Positions 42,749 to 53,398 of a stretch of DNA of 64,000 nucleotides are shown piece by piece. Position 1 is the first letter of the stretch. Every line of letters begins with the position of its first letter. Location of the stretch: positions 1 through 64,000 of the forward strand of contig CADBNR010000063.1 in NCBI GenBank assembly GCA_902796035.1, read 5' to 3'. A program made the translations under genes and the position numbers. Below the pieces are notes generated by a model. That model ran no database searches and had not been told where the DNA came from. It saw only the letters and a list, made by a program, of their open reading frames with translations. The DNA comes from an uncultured Bacteroidales bacterium (GTDB lineage: Bacteria; Bacteroidota; Bacteroidia; Bacteroidales; Muribaculaceae).

Positions 42749-43453
42749 TTAAATACTTAATACATTCACCGACATGTCAAGCAGGTTCATGGTCAGCAGC
42801 CTGTCGGTCAGGGGCATTCCGGTGCCCACAATCAGTTTCACGGCTTCGGCGCATTGCAGACTCGCCGCCACGCCGGCCGCCGGACCGAGCACGCCGCCGA
42901 TGCTGCAAGGCGTAAAGCCGCTGCAGGTTGCATCCTCGCCAAACACGTCGGCATACCGCACCGATCCCGGAGCACACGTCATGATCTGGCATTCAAATCC
43001 ACGCACACCGGCTATGACGCACGGCACGCCGGAATCGGCGCCCAGACGGTCGGTCAGCAGCTTGGTGTGCGGATTGTCGCTGCCATCTATTATTACGTCG
43101 TATTCGGTTATGTCACCTAAATCCCGGTCCGAACGTATCAGTTTTTCAAGAACCGTCACCTCGGTATCGGAATTGAGCGCGTTGATTCTTGATGCCAGTA
43201 CCTGTGCCTTCGACTTGCCCAAATCCTGTTCGGTGAAGAAAAGCTGACGCTGCAGATTGGAGATATCGACAGTATCGAAATCGGCTATCGTGATATGTCC
43301 CACACCGGAGGCGGCAAGGTACATGGCACACATCGAACCCAACGCCCCGCAGCCTATCATCAGCACATGCGATGCATTGAGTCTCTTCACGCCTTCCTCG
43401 CCTATCTCCGGTATGGACACAAGGCGCGAATATCTCTGCTTTTGATTTTCCAT
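42749..43453 (-). CDS. HesA/MoeB/ThiF-family E1-like adenylyltransferase
   Basis: A 234-residue enzyme that activates the C terminus of a ubiquitin-like sulfur carrier (MoaD- or ThiS-like) by adenylation. RYSRLVSIPEIGEEG at the start, MIGCGALGSMCAMYLAASGV near 32 (nucleotide loop), NLQRQLFF near 68, KAQVLASRI and DGSDNPHTK near 122 are all family features. It lacks a rhodanese domain. No carrier-protein or thiamine/molybdopterin gene is adjacent; instead it heads the nfnAB operon. I start at the ATG at 43453, not the TTG two codons before. Confidence 0.87.
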   Translation of the reverse strand: MENQKQRYSRLVSIPEIGEEGVKRLNASHVLMIGCGALGSMCAMYLAASGVGHITIADFDTVDISNLQRQLFFTEQDLGKSKAQVLASRINALNSDTEVTVLEKLIRSDRDLGDITEYDVIIDGSDNPHTKLLTDRLGADSGVPCVIAGVRGFECQIMTCAPGSVRYADVFGEDATCSGFTPCSIGGVLGPAAGVAASLQCAEAVKLIVGTGMPLTDRLLTMNLLDMSVNVLSI

Positions 43454-43479
43454 TGGCAATATGGATGTTTAAACCACTG

Positions 43480-43487
43480 CAAATTTA
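43480..43487 (-). promoter_or_regulatory. -7 promoter motif for the HesA-nfnAB operon
   Basis: TAAATTTG on the minus strand, 26 bases before the HesA-like start codon. Confidence 0.55.
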
Positions 43488-43537
43488 CTCCTTATTGGTT
43501 ATATATACAAATATTTGCATATTTCTGAAATTGTGAC

Positions 43538-43545
43538 TACATTTG
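43538..43545 (+). promoter_or_regulatory. -7 promoter motif for the alpha-amylase gene
   Basis: TACATTTG on the plus strand, 31 bases before the amylase start codon; an earlier ATG at 43553 is out of use. Confidence 0.55.
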
Positions 43546-43576
43546 TGAATCCAATGAAAAACCAAAACAACAACCT

Positions 43577-45004
43577 ATGAAAAAAATATCATTGATTATT
43601 GCCGCTACCGCTGTGGCAGCTGTGCCGGCCATGTCCAAAGACCGCATCACGGTCAATCCCGATGCAACCAACGAGGATGTGATACTGCACGTATGGTCAT
43701 GGAACTTTCCAGAGATAGCGCGCAGTATGCACGAGATTGCCGATGCCGGCTACACCATGATCCAGACCTCGCCGGTCCAGCCTCATTACGCTCCCGAAGG
43801 ATCGTGCGTCGAGATCTTCGACCCGAAAGTGAAGAAAGGCAACTGGTATTACTACTACCAGCCCACCGACTGGAAGGTAGGCAACAAGATTCTGGGCAGC
43901 AAGGAGCAGATGCAGGCCATGCTCGACTCGGCGGCAAAGTACAATGTCCGCGTCATTGTGGATGTATTACCGAACCATACGGCGTTTGACATAGACGCCG
44001 TGTCGCCGGAGTTCTATAAGGCCGTGGGCGGCCGTGACAAGATGTTTCACAGCAACGGTCTGCGTCCCATCTCCGACTATCAGGACCGCACGGAATGCAC
44101 GTTGATGGGCGTGGGCGGTCTGCCTGATGTCAACACCGAGAATCCCGATTTCCAAAAGTATTACATGCAGTTCGTCAATGAACTGCTCCGCATGGGTGTG
44201 CGCGGTTTCCGTTATGACACGGCCAAGCACATAGGCGTTCACTCCGACCCCAAGGACAAGGGCGTGAAGGAAAACGATTTCTGGGACGTGGCTCTGGGCC
44301 GCAAGACTGTGAAGGGAGTCCGCATGGCATTGCCTGAGGACTCGCTGTTCATCTATGGAGAAGTCTTGCAGGACAATGGTGTGCCCGAGTCTGAATATGC
44401 CGACTATATGGGCCAGACGGCATCTTCCTACGGTCACGTGCTGCGCGAAGCCCTGGACAAACGTTCGTCTAACGGCAAAGACCTGAAAAACTGGCACCAT
44501 GAGGCCGCTCCGGAATATCTGACCACATGGGTGGAGAGCCACGACACATACTGCAACGCCAATGAATCGGCACACCTCACCGACGACCAGATACGCACTG
44601 CTTGGGTGTTCCTTACAGCCCGTCAGAACGGCACGCCTCTGTTCTTCTCGCGTCCCGCCGGGTCTACGCGCGACAATTATTTCGGCAATAATGTATTGGG
44701 CGCACGAGGCAACGACGAGTTCAAGCACCCGGAAGTTGCTGCCGTCAACAAATTCCGTCATGCCATGCGTGGGCAGAAGGAAGACCTGCAGTTCTCCGAC
44801 GACGGCCAGGTATGGCTGGTGAACCGTGGCAAGAAAGGCGCGGCTGTGGTGAATATCGGCAGTTTTGCCAATTTTGTCAATCTACCCACCGGCCTGCCCG
44901 ACGGCACATACCGCGACAAGGTCTACGGCCAGGAGTTCAAGGTGAAGAAAGGCCGCCTCACGGGTGCCCTTTCCCCCGACCGCTCCTACATCCTCACTAA
45001 ATAA
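43577..45004 (+). CDS. Secreted GH13 alpha-amylase
   Basis: A 475-residue glycoside hydrolase family 13 enzyme that cuts alpha-1,4-glucans. Residues 1-20 form a signal peptide. The four conserved GH13 regions are visible: VIVDVLPNHTA near residue 132, GFRYDTAKH near 214 with the nucleophile aspartate, FIYGEVLQ near 258 with the acid/base glutamate, and TTWVESHDTYC near 315 with the third aspartate. The last 75 residues form the beta-sandwich domain C. No SusCD genes or carbohydrate-binding modules are near, so this is a lone amylase rather than part of a starch-utilisation locus. Confidence 0.92.
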   Translation: MKKISLIIAATAVAAVPAMSKDRITVNPDATNEDVILHVWSWNFPEIARSMHEIADAGYTMIQTSPVQPHYAPEGSCVEIFDPKVKKGNWYYYYQPTDWKVGNKILGSKEQMQAMLDSAAKYNVRVIVDVLPNHTAFDIDAVSPEFYKAVGGRDKMFHSNGLRPISDYQDRTECTLMGVGGLPDVNTENPDFQKYYMQFVNELLRMGVRGFRYDTAKHIGVHSDPKDKGVKENDFWDVALGRKTVKGVRMALPEDSLFIYGEVLQDNGVPESEYADYMGQTASSYGHVLREALDKRSSNGKDLKNWHHEAAPEYLTTWVESHDTYCNANESAHLTDDQIRTAWVFLTARQNGTPLFFSRPAGSTRDNYFGNNVLGARGNDEFKHPEVAAVNKFRHAMRGQKEDLQFSDDGQVWLVNRGKKGAAVVNIGSFANFVNLPTGLPDGTYRDKVYGQEFKVKKGRLTGALSPDRSYILTK

Positions 45005-45080
45005 GCCCCATCCTGCTTCCACTGTGGGCATATCCCGCGGATATGCCTGTATTGCGAATATACCTATATTAAAGAGTCTT

Positions 45081-45118
45081 AATGCGTGCCTATGGATTTG
45101 AACCATTTGGCACGCATT
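45081..45118. terminator. Hairpin after the amylase gene
   Basis: AATGCGTGCC and GGCACGCATT form a perfect 10-bp stem around an 18-base loop, followed by TTTTG. It probably terminates amylase transcription; its right arm overlaps a sigma-54-like promoter for groES. Confidence 0.55.
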
Positions 45119-45123
45119 TTGTA
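45108..45123 (+). promoter_or_regulatory. Candidate sigma-54-type promoter for groESL
   Basis: TGGCACG-CATT-TTGTA agrees with the -24/-12 consensus TGGCACG-N4-TTGC(A/T): GG and the -12 G are exactly ten bases apart, with T in place of C at the final position. Transcription would start near 45134, about 60 bases before groES. No CIRCE element (TTAGCACTC inverted repeat) and no good TAnnTTTG motif is seen before groES. Confidence 0.5.
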
Positions 45124-45193
45124 TATACAGTAGCAACCGAAAGATTCCGTCCCCAACGGCGGAAACATAACGAAATTATTAAATATATATAAT

Positions 45194-45466
45194 ATGAATA
45201 TCAAACCTCTTGCCGATCGCGTTCTGATCGAGCCGACGGCAGCAGAAGAAAAGACCCTCAGCGGCATCATCATTCCCGACACAGCAAAAGAGAAACCGCT
45301 TCGCGGTAAAGTATTGGCCGCAGGACAGGGCACAAAAGACGATCCCATGATTCTCAAGGCAGGCGATGAAGTGCTGTACGGCAAATATGCCGGAACAGAA
45401 ATCGAGCTCGAGGGCACCAAATATCTCATCATGCGTCAGAGCGACGTCCTCGCAGTCATCGACTGA
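45194..45466 (+). CDS. groES: Co-chaperonin GroES
   Basis: GroES forms the heptameric lid of the GroEL chamber. The 90-residue protein opens with [14 protein letters not shown], has the mobile loop in [18 protein letters not shown] at residues about 19-36 and ends with the [14 protein letters not shown] pattern. It is upstream of groEL with a 73-base spacer that holds a tandem repeat. A possible sigma-54-like promoter precedes it. Confidence 0.97.
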   Translation: MNIKPLADRVLIEPTAAEEKTLSGIIIPDTAKEKPLRGKVLAAGQGTKDDPMILKAGDEVLYGKYAGTEIELEGTKYLIMRQSDVLAVID

Positions 45467-45483
45467 TAGCGCTGCGACAAGCA

Positions 45484-47177
<1,694 letters not shown>

Positions 47178-47232
47178 CCGCCTTACTTAGATTTTCAATG
47201 CAAGTCTAAACGACTTAATCGCAATAAATTAG

Positions 47233-47263
47233 AATCACCTTCGGAAACGGAGGTGATTTTTTT
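47233..47263 (+). terminator. Rho-independent terminator of groESL
   Basis: AATCACCTTCG and CGGAGGTGATT form an 11-bp stem (one T-G pair) around a GAAA tetraloop, running into seven T residues (47257-47263). Confidence 0.9.
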
Positions 47264-47317
47264 ATGCTATTTTTTGAAAATTTTTGTTGAAAATTTTGCA
47301 GTTTCAAAATATTGTAC

Positions 47318-47341
47318 TAATTTTGTGGTGTACTATTACAC
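47318..47341 (+). promoter_or_regulatory. Promoter and candidate GntR operator of the ABC operon
   Basis: TAATTTTG at 47318-47325 is the -7 element. Directly after it, at the expected transcription start, GTGTACTATTACAC (47328-47341) is an inverted repeat with 5-bp arms. The half-site TGTACTA also occurs at 47314-47320 and TAATACAC follows at 47342-47349. This is a plausible site for the GntR regulator encoded fourth in the operon, implying autoregulation. Confidence 0.5.
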
Positions 47342-47350
47342 TAATACACT

Positions 47351-48196
47351 ATGATAGCTTTTAAAGATGTATGTTTTTCATACCGCCGCAATGTTCCGGT
47401 GCTCTCCAATCTGTCGTTACAGATAGAGCCCGGCACGGTATGCGGACTTCTCGGCCGCAACGGCGTGGGCAAAAGCACAATGCTTTACCTCACGGCCGGT
47501 CTGCTCCGCCCCCGCTCGGGCCAGGTGCTATGCAACGGCTACATACCTTCCGACCGTCAGGTGAATTTCCTCAACGACATATTTATCGTCCCCGAAGAAT
47601 TTGACCTACCTCCCATCACCCTCGATGAATATGTACGCATCAACAGCGTGTTCTATCCAAAGTTCGACCTCGACCTGATGCACAGCATCCTCGAGATATT
47701 CGCCCTGCCGGGCAATATCAATCTCGGCGCTCTCTCCCTGGGTCAGAAAAAGAAGGCGTTTCTGAGCTTCGCACTGGCATGCAACACATCCATACTGCTT
47801 CTGGACGAGCCTACCAACGGGCTTGACATCACGGCCAAGCGCATGTTCCGCGCGGCAATCACCGCAGCTATGACCGACGACAAGACCATCATCATATCCA
47901 CCCACCAGGTATATGATGTGGAGAACATCCTGGACCATGTCGTGATAGCCGACAACAACCGCATCCTGCTGAACCGGCCCATGATCGACATACAGACCAA
48001 ACTGCGTTTCGGATACACACAGGATCCCGAGCTGGCCAAACGCGCCCTGTTCTCCATTCCGATGCCGGGGGGCTTCAACGTAGTGGAATTCCTCGACGAC
48101 CCCGACCGCGAGACTGAAGTCAACCTCGAGACCCTGTTCGAGCTTACCAACAGCAATCCCGACCTCATCAACCAATTATTCGTAGAAAAATCATGA
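47351..48196 (+). CDS. ABC transporter ATP-binding protein
   Basis: A 281-residue ATPase with Walker A GRNGVGKST near residue 36, signature LSLGQKKKAFLSFALACN near 125, Walker B ILLLDEPTNGLD near 148 and an H-loop in IISTHQVYDV near 180. It resembles ATPases paired with short ABC-2-like permeases in GntR (YtrA-type) operons, often linked to envelope stress. It overlaps the GIN-domain lipoprotein gene by four bases; the probable permease is two genes downstream. Confidence 0.88.
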   Translation: MIAFKDVCFSYRRNVPVLSNLSLQIEPGTVCGLLGRNGVGKSTMLYLTAGLLRPRSGQVLCNGYIPSDRQVNFLNDIFIVPEEFDLPPITLDEYVRINSVFYPKFDLDLMHSILEIFALPGNINLGALSLGQKKKAFLSFALACNTSILLLDEPTNGLDITAKRMFRAAITAAMTDDKTIIISTHQVYDVENILDHVVIADNNRILLNRPMIDIQTKLRFGYTQDPELAKRALFSIPMPGGFNVVEFLDDPDRETEVNLETLFELTNSNPDLINQLFVEKS

Positions 48197-48867
48197 ACAA
48201 GCATCTAACATATCTGGCTGTCGCAGCCATAGCAGTGAGTTCAGTGCCTTTCCTCTCATCATGCCGGATTGTAAAGGTCAAGAAAAACGTAGAGACAATA
48301 ACCCGCCGGCTCGACCTTAAGGATTTCAACAAGATTGAAGTGAACGGCGCATGTGACCTGGAATACACCCAGGGTCCCTATTCGGTTACAGTGACGATGC
48401 CTAAAGAGATAGGCGAAAACGTAATCACAAGCGTCAACGACAGTCTGCTTAAGATAGAGGATGATCATCATGGATCGTTCAGTGCGCGCAACCGCAAGAT
48501 TACTGTAATTGTAAGTGCACCGTACATATCATTGCTTCGGGTCAACGGGGCAGGCGACGTTGACATCAAGAACATCGACACACCTGTATTATATATGGAA
48601 TCCAACGGAGCCGGCGACATCGATATCGACGACAGCAAAATTGCAAACAACACCGTTACCATCAACGGTGCGGGGAAGGTCGATATGGACAAGATTCAGG
48701 GCGGGACTCTGACTATAAACGTTAACGGTGCCGGCAAGGTAGACGTCAAGGGAGAATATGAACACGCATTCATAAATCTGGCGGGAGCCTCGTTCGCAGA
48801 TATAACCGAGCTTAAGTGCAATGACCTGCACACACAGAGCAGCGGTGCATCCAAAATCAATAAATAA
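48193..48867 (+). CDS. GIN-domain (DUF2807) putative lipoprotein
   Basis: A 224-residue exported protein with a lipoprotein signal ending in FLSSC at about residue 25. The rest is the head-GIN (DUF2807) beta-helix pattern: FNKIEVNGACDLEYTQGPY near 50 and then repeated VNGAGDVDIKNI, SNGAGDIDIDDS, INGAGKVDM and VNGAGKVDVKG turns. The function of such domains is not established; an adhesin-like or surface-scaffold role has been proposed for the family. It lies between the ATPase and the likely permease of an ABC operon. Confidence 0.85.
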   Translation: MNKHLTYLAVAAIAVSSVPFLSSCRIVKVKKNVETITRRLDLKDFNKIEVNGACDLEYTQGPYSVTVTMPKEIGENVITSVNDSLLKIEDDHHGSFSARNRKITVIVSAPYISLLRVNGAGDVDIKNIDTPVLYMESNGAGDIDIDDSKIANNTVTINGAGKVDMDKIQGGTLTINVNGAGKVDVKGEYEHAFINLAGASFADITELKCNDLHTQSSGASKINK

Positions 48868-48884
48868 CATCAGATCCGACAATT

Positions 48885-49655
48885 ATGGAAACTACAGTAC
48901 AATATAAGCAACTCGACAGCTTCGGCCGTTTCATGGCTCTGGCGCGAAAACAGTTCTGCGAAAACAGGAAGGCCATTGTGATGCGCACGCTCATATTCTG
49001 GGGCGCGTGGATGGGAATCGGACTGATAAACGGATTATTCAGTTCAGGCGATCCGCATGCCGTCATCGGTATGTATATCGTATTCGGCATGATTACATGG
49101 ATAGTGGTCGCATCAATGGTATTCTCGTCAATGAAAAGTAAGGGAGGACGCCTCAACACCCTGATGACTCCGGCCTCAAACGCCGACAAATACTGGGTAG
49201 CGTTTTTTAGCGTATTCGTGGGAGGCTTCCTGCTCATTGCCATAGCTTACCCGATGATCGAGATAGGACGCAACATTGGTTCGCTGATCATGTTCCATGA
49301 GTTCGCCGGGTTCTACTGGCCGCAAGATGAACTTTTCTCCTCCTCATGGTCCGCTTTCATCAGGAATGCTGTGATTATGTCGTTCATCCTCTCCACTTAC
49401 TTCTTCGGAGCCGTCAAATGGCCGAGACTGTCGTTCCTAAAGACTTCCGGCATCTGGGTGGCATTGATATTCGTATTCGCCATGTTGTTGGGAGGCACGG
49501 TAAGTTACATGATCACTCACGGATACGAGGTAGAATGGCTCGTGTCGTACACCGTCCGCTTCTGGATCATAATAGGCGCTGTATTCGCCGGCACGGTGTT
49601 TTTCTGCTGGCTGACGTATTACACATTTAAGAAACAGTATGTGATAGGCCGATGA
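48885..49655 (+). CDS. Probable ABC-2-like permease, six membrane segments
   Basis: The 256-residue protein has about six hydrophobic segments (roughly residues 33-50, 58-80, 100-120, 158-175, 187-205 and 222-245). A cytoplasmic amphipathic start (DSFGRFMALARKQFCENRK) is typical of ABC-2-type permeases. I recognise no specific family, so permease assignment rests on topology and on its place in an operon with an ABC ATPase. The stop overlaps the start of the GntR regulator by four bases. Confidence 0.65.
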   Translation: METTVQYKQLDSFGRFMALARKQFCENRKAIVMRTLIFWGAWMGIGLINGLFSSGDPHAVIGMYIVFGMITWIVVASMVFSSMKSKGGRLNTLMTPASNADKYWVAFFSVFVGGFLLIAIAYPMIEIGRNIGSLIMFHEFAGFYWPQDELFSSSWSAFIRNAVIMSFILSTYFFGAVKWPRLSFLKTSGIWVALIFVFAMLLGGTVSYMITHGYEVEWLVSYTVRFWIIIGAVFAGTVFFCWLTYYTFKKQYVIGR

Positions 49656-50023
49656 ATTTCAACGACAACAAACCGATATATCTGCAGATAGCGGATTCTC
49701 TGATGGATTCCATAGTCCGCGGGGAGCTGCCGGACGAGAGCCGCCTCCCCTCCGTGCGCGACTACGCCATCGAAGCGGGCGTGAACCCCAACACCGTTAT
49801 GCGTACCTTCGTCTGGCTGCAACAACAGGAACTCATCTATATGAAAAGGGGCATCGGATACTTTGTCGCGCCTAATGCATGCGCAAGGATACTGCAGATG
49901 CGCAAGGAGTACTTCTTCGACCACGAGGCTAACTACTTCTTCGACCGACTCTCATCCTTCGGCATCTCGCCCGAACAGCTAATGAACGCTTATACCGATT
50001 TTCTCGCAAACTCCACTAAATAA
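49652..50023 (+). CDS. GntR-family transcriptional regulator (YtrA type)
   Basis: A 123-residue repressor-like protein with the GntR winged helix: PIYLQIADSLMDSIVRGELP near residue 8, RLPSVRDYAIEAGVNPNTVM near 32 and IYMKRGIGYFV near 70. The short C-terminal region of about 45 residues, with no large effector domain, places it in the YtrA subgroup, which typically controls the ABC genes beside it. The inverted repeat at 47328-47341 is a candidate target. Confidence 0.9.
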   Translation: MNFNDNKPIYLQIADSLMDSIVRGELPDESRLPSVRDYAIEAGVNPNTVMRTFVWLQQQELIYMKRGIGYFVAPNACARILQMRKEYFFDHEANYFFDRLSSFGISPEQLMNAYTDFLANSTK

Positions 50024-50033
50024 CTGAACTGAA

Positions 50034-52265
50034 ATGAAATGCATATATTTGTTACCGGCATTGCTGATGTCGGCAGGCACCCTCACTACCCTGGCCCAGG
50101 AGCCTGCGGACACAGTTCCAGAACCGGAAGTATCCGTCAATCTCGATGATTTCGTGGTCACTGCCCGGAAAGAGGTGATAAAGTCCGACGGCGCCAAGCT
50201 GACCTACGATGTAAGCGAAGATGAGTCGACCAAAGGCCAGACTCTGCTCGACGCCCTGAAGAAGGTGCCTATGGTTACTGTCGATGCCCAGGACAACATA
50301 CAGATCAACGGCAATTCCGGCTTCAAGATCTACGTCAACGGCAAGGAAGACGTGATGATGGAAGCCAACTACCAGAAGATATTCAAGGCCATGCCGGCCG
50401 AGTCGGTCAAGAAGATAGAGGTGCTGACCGAACCCGGCGCCAAATACGATGCCGAGGGTTTCGGAGGAATCCTGAACCTGATTACGGAGACCCAGCAGCG
50501 ACGCGACGGCTATTCGGGCACTCTGGCAGCCGGATACGGCACGAAACAGGGTTATTTGAGCGCATACGGCACCGTCAAGGCCGACAAGGTAATGGTGAGC
50601 CTCAACCTCACTGGAGCCATGGACGGATTTATGCCAAACAAGAACATTAATGAGTCTGAAACGGAATATCTGCACTCTGAAACCGACCGGCGTCTCGTAA
50701 CCAACGGACGGCAGAAATTCAACTTCGGATACGAGAGCGTGGGACTTAACATGAGTTGGGAGCCCTCCTCGCGACATCTATTCACAATGGGAGGCAGTTT
50801 CAACAACGTAAACGCCAAGGTGAAGGAATTCACCAACTCCAACATCATGTTTGACGCTGCCGGCAACCGGCGCTGGAGCTACGACCTGAACGTTGACAAG
50901 GGCAAGATCTGGAACCAGGGAGCTTCGGCCAACGCATCCTACCGCATCGGATTCAACGACATGAGCACACACCGAATCATATTCGCCTATATGTTCGATT
51001 ACGGTAAGAATTTCATGGACATCACCACCAACACCACCAACGGCGATAACTATCCCATCCTGACACCCTGGCAGGATATCACCAACCATGAGTATACGCG
51101 CCAACATACGGTTCAGGCCGACTATTCCAATCCATTCGGTGACGGCAACCATACACTCGATGCCGGATTCAAGGGGATATTCCGCCGCAACACGGCCATC
51201 TCGGGTCTTTTGGTCGGTGACTCGAAGGAGAATATGCTTCCACAGGACAACGACAACGACAACATCAATCAGAACATGGACATCTACGCCGGCTATCTGG
51301 CCTACAACGGATCGTTCGCAGGCAAATTCGGACTGACAGCCGGCATACGATATGAGCATACTGCCATGAACCTGGTATATCATGACAAGACAAAAGCAGG
51401 CTTCAGCTCGCATCTCAACGACTGGGTGCCTAACACCGCGCTGACCTACATCTTCGGACCGGCAACCAATCTGCGCCTGGCCTATCAGATGCGTATCTCG
51501 CGCCCCTCACTGTCGCAAGTGAACCCATACGAACTGAAGTTCAGCGACCAGGACATCAACAAGGGTAACCCCGATCTGACCAGTGAACGCAACAATGTGG
51601 TGTCGCTGACCTATACCAATTTCGGTCGGCTTCTGGGCGGAAATATCAAGCTCAGCTACGAGCAGACCGACAACTCGATTATAAGCTACACCCGATACGA
51701 GGGCATCGCCGCCATACACACATACGGCAACTATGGACTCCGACGCATGGTGGGCCTGAGTGGATTCCTGAATTGGAATATAACAAACTCCATGTCGCTG
51801 TCGGTGAACGGATCGGTCAGATATACCGACATCAACGCCCGTAAGATCAACCAGCGCTCGCACGGCTGGAGCGGCAACTACGGCATCAACTGGAACTACA
51901 GTGCCCCGAAGGGATTCAAGTTCAATGTCGGCGGCGGCCAGAACATACACGAGATCACCGCGCAGGGTTACAACACAGGTTACTATTACTACGGACTCGG
52001 TGTGAACAAGACGTTCCTGAAGGACAACTCGCTGAACGTGGGTCTGAGTGCCTGGAACTTCATGCGTGCATATCAGGGAGGCTCATGGCATACCAATACA
52101 CCCGACACTCGCAGTGTGGCACGCTGGTCGCAATGGAGCCCGAGCATATCGCTCACCATCAGCTGGAATTTCGGGCATCTCAAGGAGAAAGTGAAGGATT
52201 CCGGGCTCGACATCAATCCCGATGACACCTCCACAACCAAGGGCAAATCCTCGATATCGATGTAA
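50034..52265 (+). CDS. TonB-dependent-receptor-like outer-membrane beta-barrel
   Basis: A 743-residue outer-membrane protein. After a signal peptide (residues 1-20) comes a plug-like domain (about 35-150, with LLDALKKVPMVTVD and VKKIEVLTEPGAKYDAEGFG) and a large barrel of the outer-membrane beta-barrel family 3 type. The usual N-terminal carboxypeptidase-regulatory-like domain of such proteins is absent. It lies 10 bases after the GntR gene and completes the ABC/GIN operon, so it may be made under the same stress signal. The ligand is unknown. Confidence 0.85.
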   Translation: MKCIYLLPALLMSAGTLTTLAQEPADTVPEPEVSVNLDDFVVTARKEVIKSDGAKLTYDVSEDESTKGQTLLDALKKVPMVTVDAQDNIQINGNSGFKIYVNGKEDVMMEANYQKIFKAMPAESVKKIEVLTEPGAKYDAEGFGGILNLITETQQRRDGYSGTLAAGYGTKQGYLSAYGTVKADKVMVSLNLTGAMDGFMPNKNINESETEYLHSETDRRLVTNGRQKFNFGYESVGLNMSWEPSSRHLFTMGGSFNNVNAKVKEFTNSNIMFDAAGNRRWSYDLNVDKGKIWNQGASANASYRIGFNDMSTHRIIFAYMFDYGKNFMDITTNTTNGDNYPILTPWQDITNHEYTRQHTVQADYSNPFGDGNHTLDAGFKGIFRRNTAISGLLVGDSKENMLPQDNDNDNINQNMDIYAGYLAYNGSFAGKFGLTAGIRYEHTAMNLVYHDKTKAGFSSHLNDWVPNTALTYIFGPATNLRLAYQMRISRPSLSQVNPYELKFSDQDINKGNPDLTSERNNVVSLTYTNFGRLLGGNIKLSYEQTDNSIISYTRYEGIAAIHTYGNYGLRRMVGLSGFLNWNITNSMSLSVNGSVRYTDINARKINQRSHGWSGNYGINWNYSAPKGFKFNVGGGQNIHEITAQGYNTGYYYYGLGVNKTFLKDNSLNVGLSAWNFMRAYQGGSWHTNTPDTRSVARWSQWSPSISLTISWNFGHLKEKVKDSGLDINPDDTSTTKGKSSISM

Positions 52266-52297
52266 TCCCAAAATTTTGATATGTTGTCTCTTTTAAT

Positions 52298-52305
52298 TAA
52301 TTTTG
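52298..52305 (+). promoter_or_regulatory. -7 promoter motif for ftsY-rimO-menF
   Basis: TAATTTTG, about 90 bases before ftsY. The leader contains an imperfect GC-rich hairpin at about 52326-52364 (AATCGGCC with GGCCGGTT). Confidence 0.55.
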
Positions 52306-52396
52306 TAGGTTAAAAGCCCTGTAATAATCGGCCCGGACCGAAGCGGACTTTCGGCCCGGCCGGTTATTCGGCAGCATATACCCTTATTTAGAAATT

Positions 52397-53389
52397 ATGG
52401 GATTTAAAGATTTTTTTTCGCGTAAGAAGAAAGACCAGGAGCAGATCCGCCAGGAGCAGGAAACCCTGGACAGCGGTCTGACCAAGACCAAAGAAAGCGT
52501 ATGGAGCAAGATCTCGCACGCCATCGCCGGCAAGAGCTCGGTGGACGACGAAGTCCTTGACAATCTTGAGGAGGCGTTCGTGACCAGCGACGTCGGCACC
52601 GACACAACTCTGGAGATAATAGACCGTCTGCAGAAGCGTGTGGCCCAGGACAAGTATGTGGGCAGCGAGGAGCTTCGCACGCTGTTGGCGGACGAAATAA
52701 CCCAGATGCTCGAGAAGCCGGAGAATTCCGGTCGCCTCGAGGACTTCGAAATTCCGGACACCAACGGCGAGCCTTACGTAATAATGGTGGTCGGCGTCAA
52801 CGGAGTGGGCAAGACCACGACCATCGGCAAGTTAGCTTATCAGTACAAGCAGGCAGGCTATAAGGTGGTGCTGGGCGCAGCCGATACGTTCCGCGCTGCA
52901 GCCATCGAACAGCTTGACATCTGGGGTGAGCGCGTGGGAGTGCCCGTAGTGAAACAGAAGATGGGCAGCGACCCGGCCGCCGTGGCTTTCGACACCGTCA
53001 GCTCGGCCAAGGCTCAGGGCGCAGACGTAGTGATAATAGACACGGCAGGCCGTCTGCACAACAAGGTAGGTTTGATGAACGAGCTTACGAAAATCAAGAA
53101 CGTAATGAAGCGCGTGGTGCCCGACGCTCCGCAGGAGATCCTGCTGGTGCTTGACGGTTCTACAGGACAGAACGCATTCGAACAGGCCCGTCAGTTCGTG
53201 GCAGCCACCGAGGTAAACAACCTGGCCATAACCAAGCTGGATGGCACCTCCAAGGGTGGCGTTGTGATAGGCATAAGCCATCAGTTCAAGATTCCGGTGA
53301 AGTACATCGGTCTCGGCGAGAAAATTCAGGACCTGCAGATATTCCACCCCGACGAGTTCGTTCGTTCCCTTTTCGGCAACGCTATCTGA
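52397..53389 (+). CDS. ftsY: Signal recognition particle receptor FtsY
   Basis: FtsY receives SRP-bound ribosomes at the inner membrane for cotranslational insertion. The 330-residue protein has a short charged N terminus, the helical N domain (about 30-110) and the GTPase G domain: GVNGVGKTTTIGKLA near 137, the DTFRAAAIEQL segment near 165, DTAGR near 215 and TKLDGTSKGG near 276. It lacks the long acidic A domain of E. coli FtsY. It leads an operon with rimO 9 bases downstream. Confidence 0.95.
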   Translation: MGFKDFFSRKKKDQEQIRQEQETLDSGLTKTKESVWSKISHAIAGKSSVDDEVLDNLEEAFVTSDVGTDTTLEIIDRLQKRVAQDKYVGSEELRTLLADEITQMLEKPENSGRLEDFEIPDTNGEPYVIMVVGVNGVGKTTTIGKLAYQYKQAGYKVVLGAADTFRAAAIEQLDIWGERVGVPVVKQKMGSDPAAVAFDTVSSAKAQGADVVIIDTAGRLHNKVGLMNELTKIKNVMKRVVPDAPQEILLVLDGSTGQNAFEQARQFVAATEVNNLAITKLDGTSKGGVVIGISHQFKIPVKYIGLGEKIQDLQIFHPDEFVRSLFGNAI

Positions 53390-53398
53390 TACTGACAG

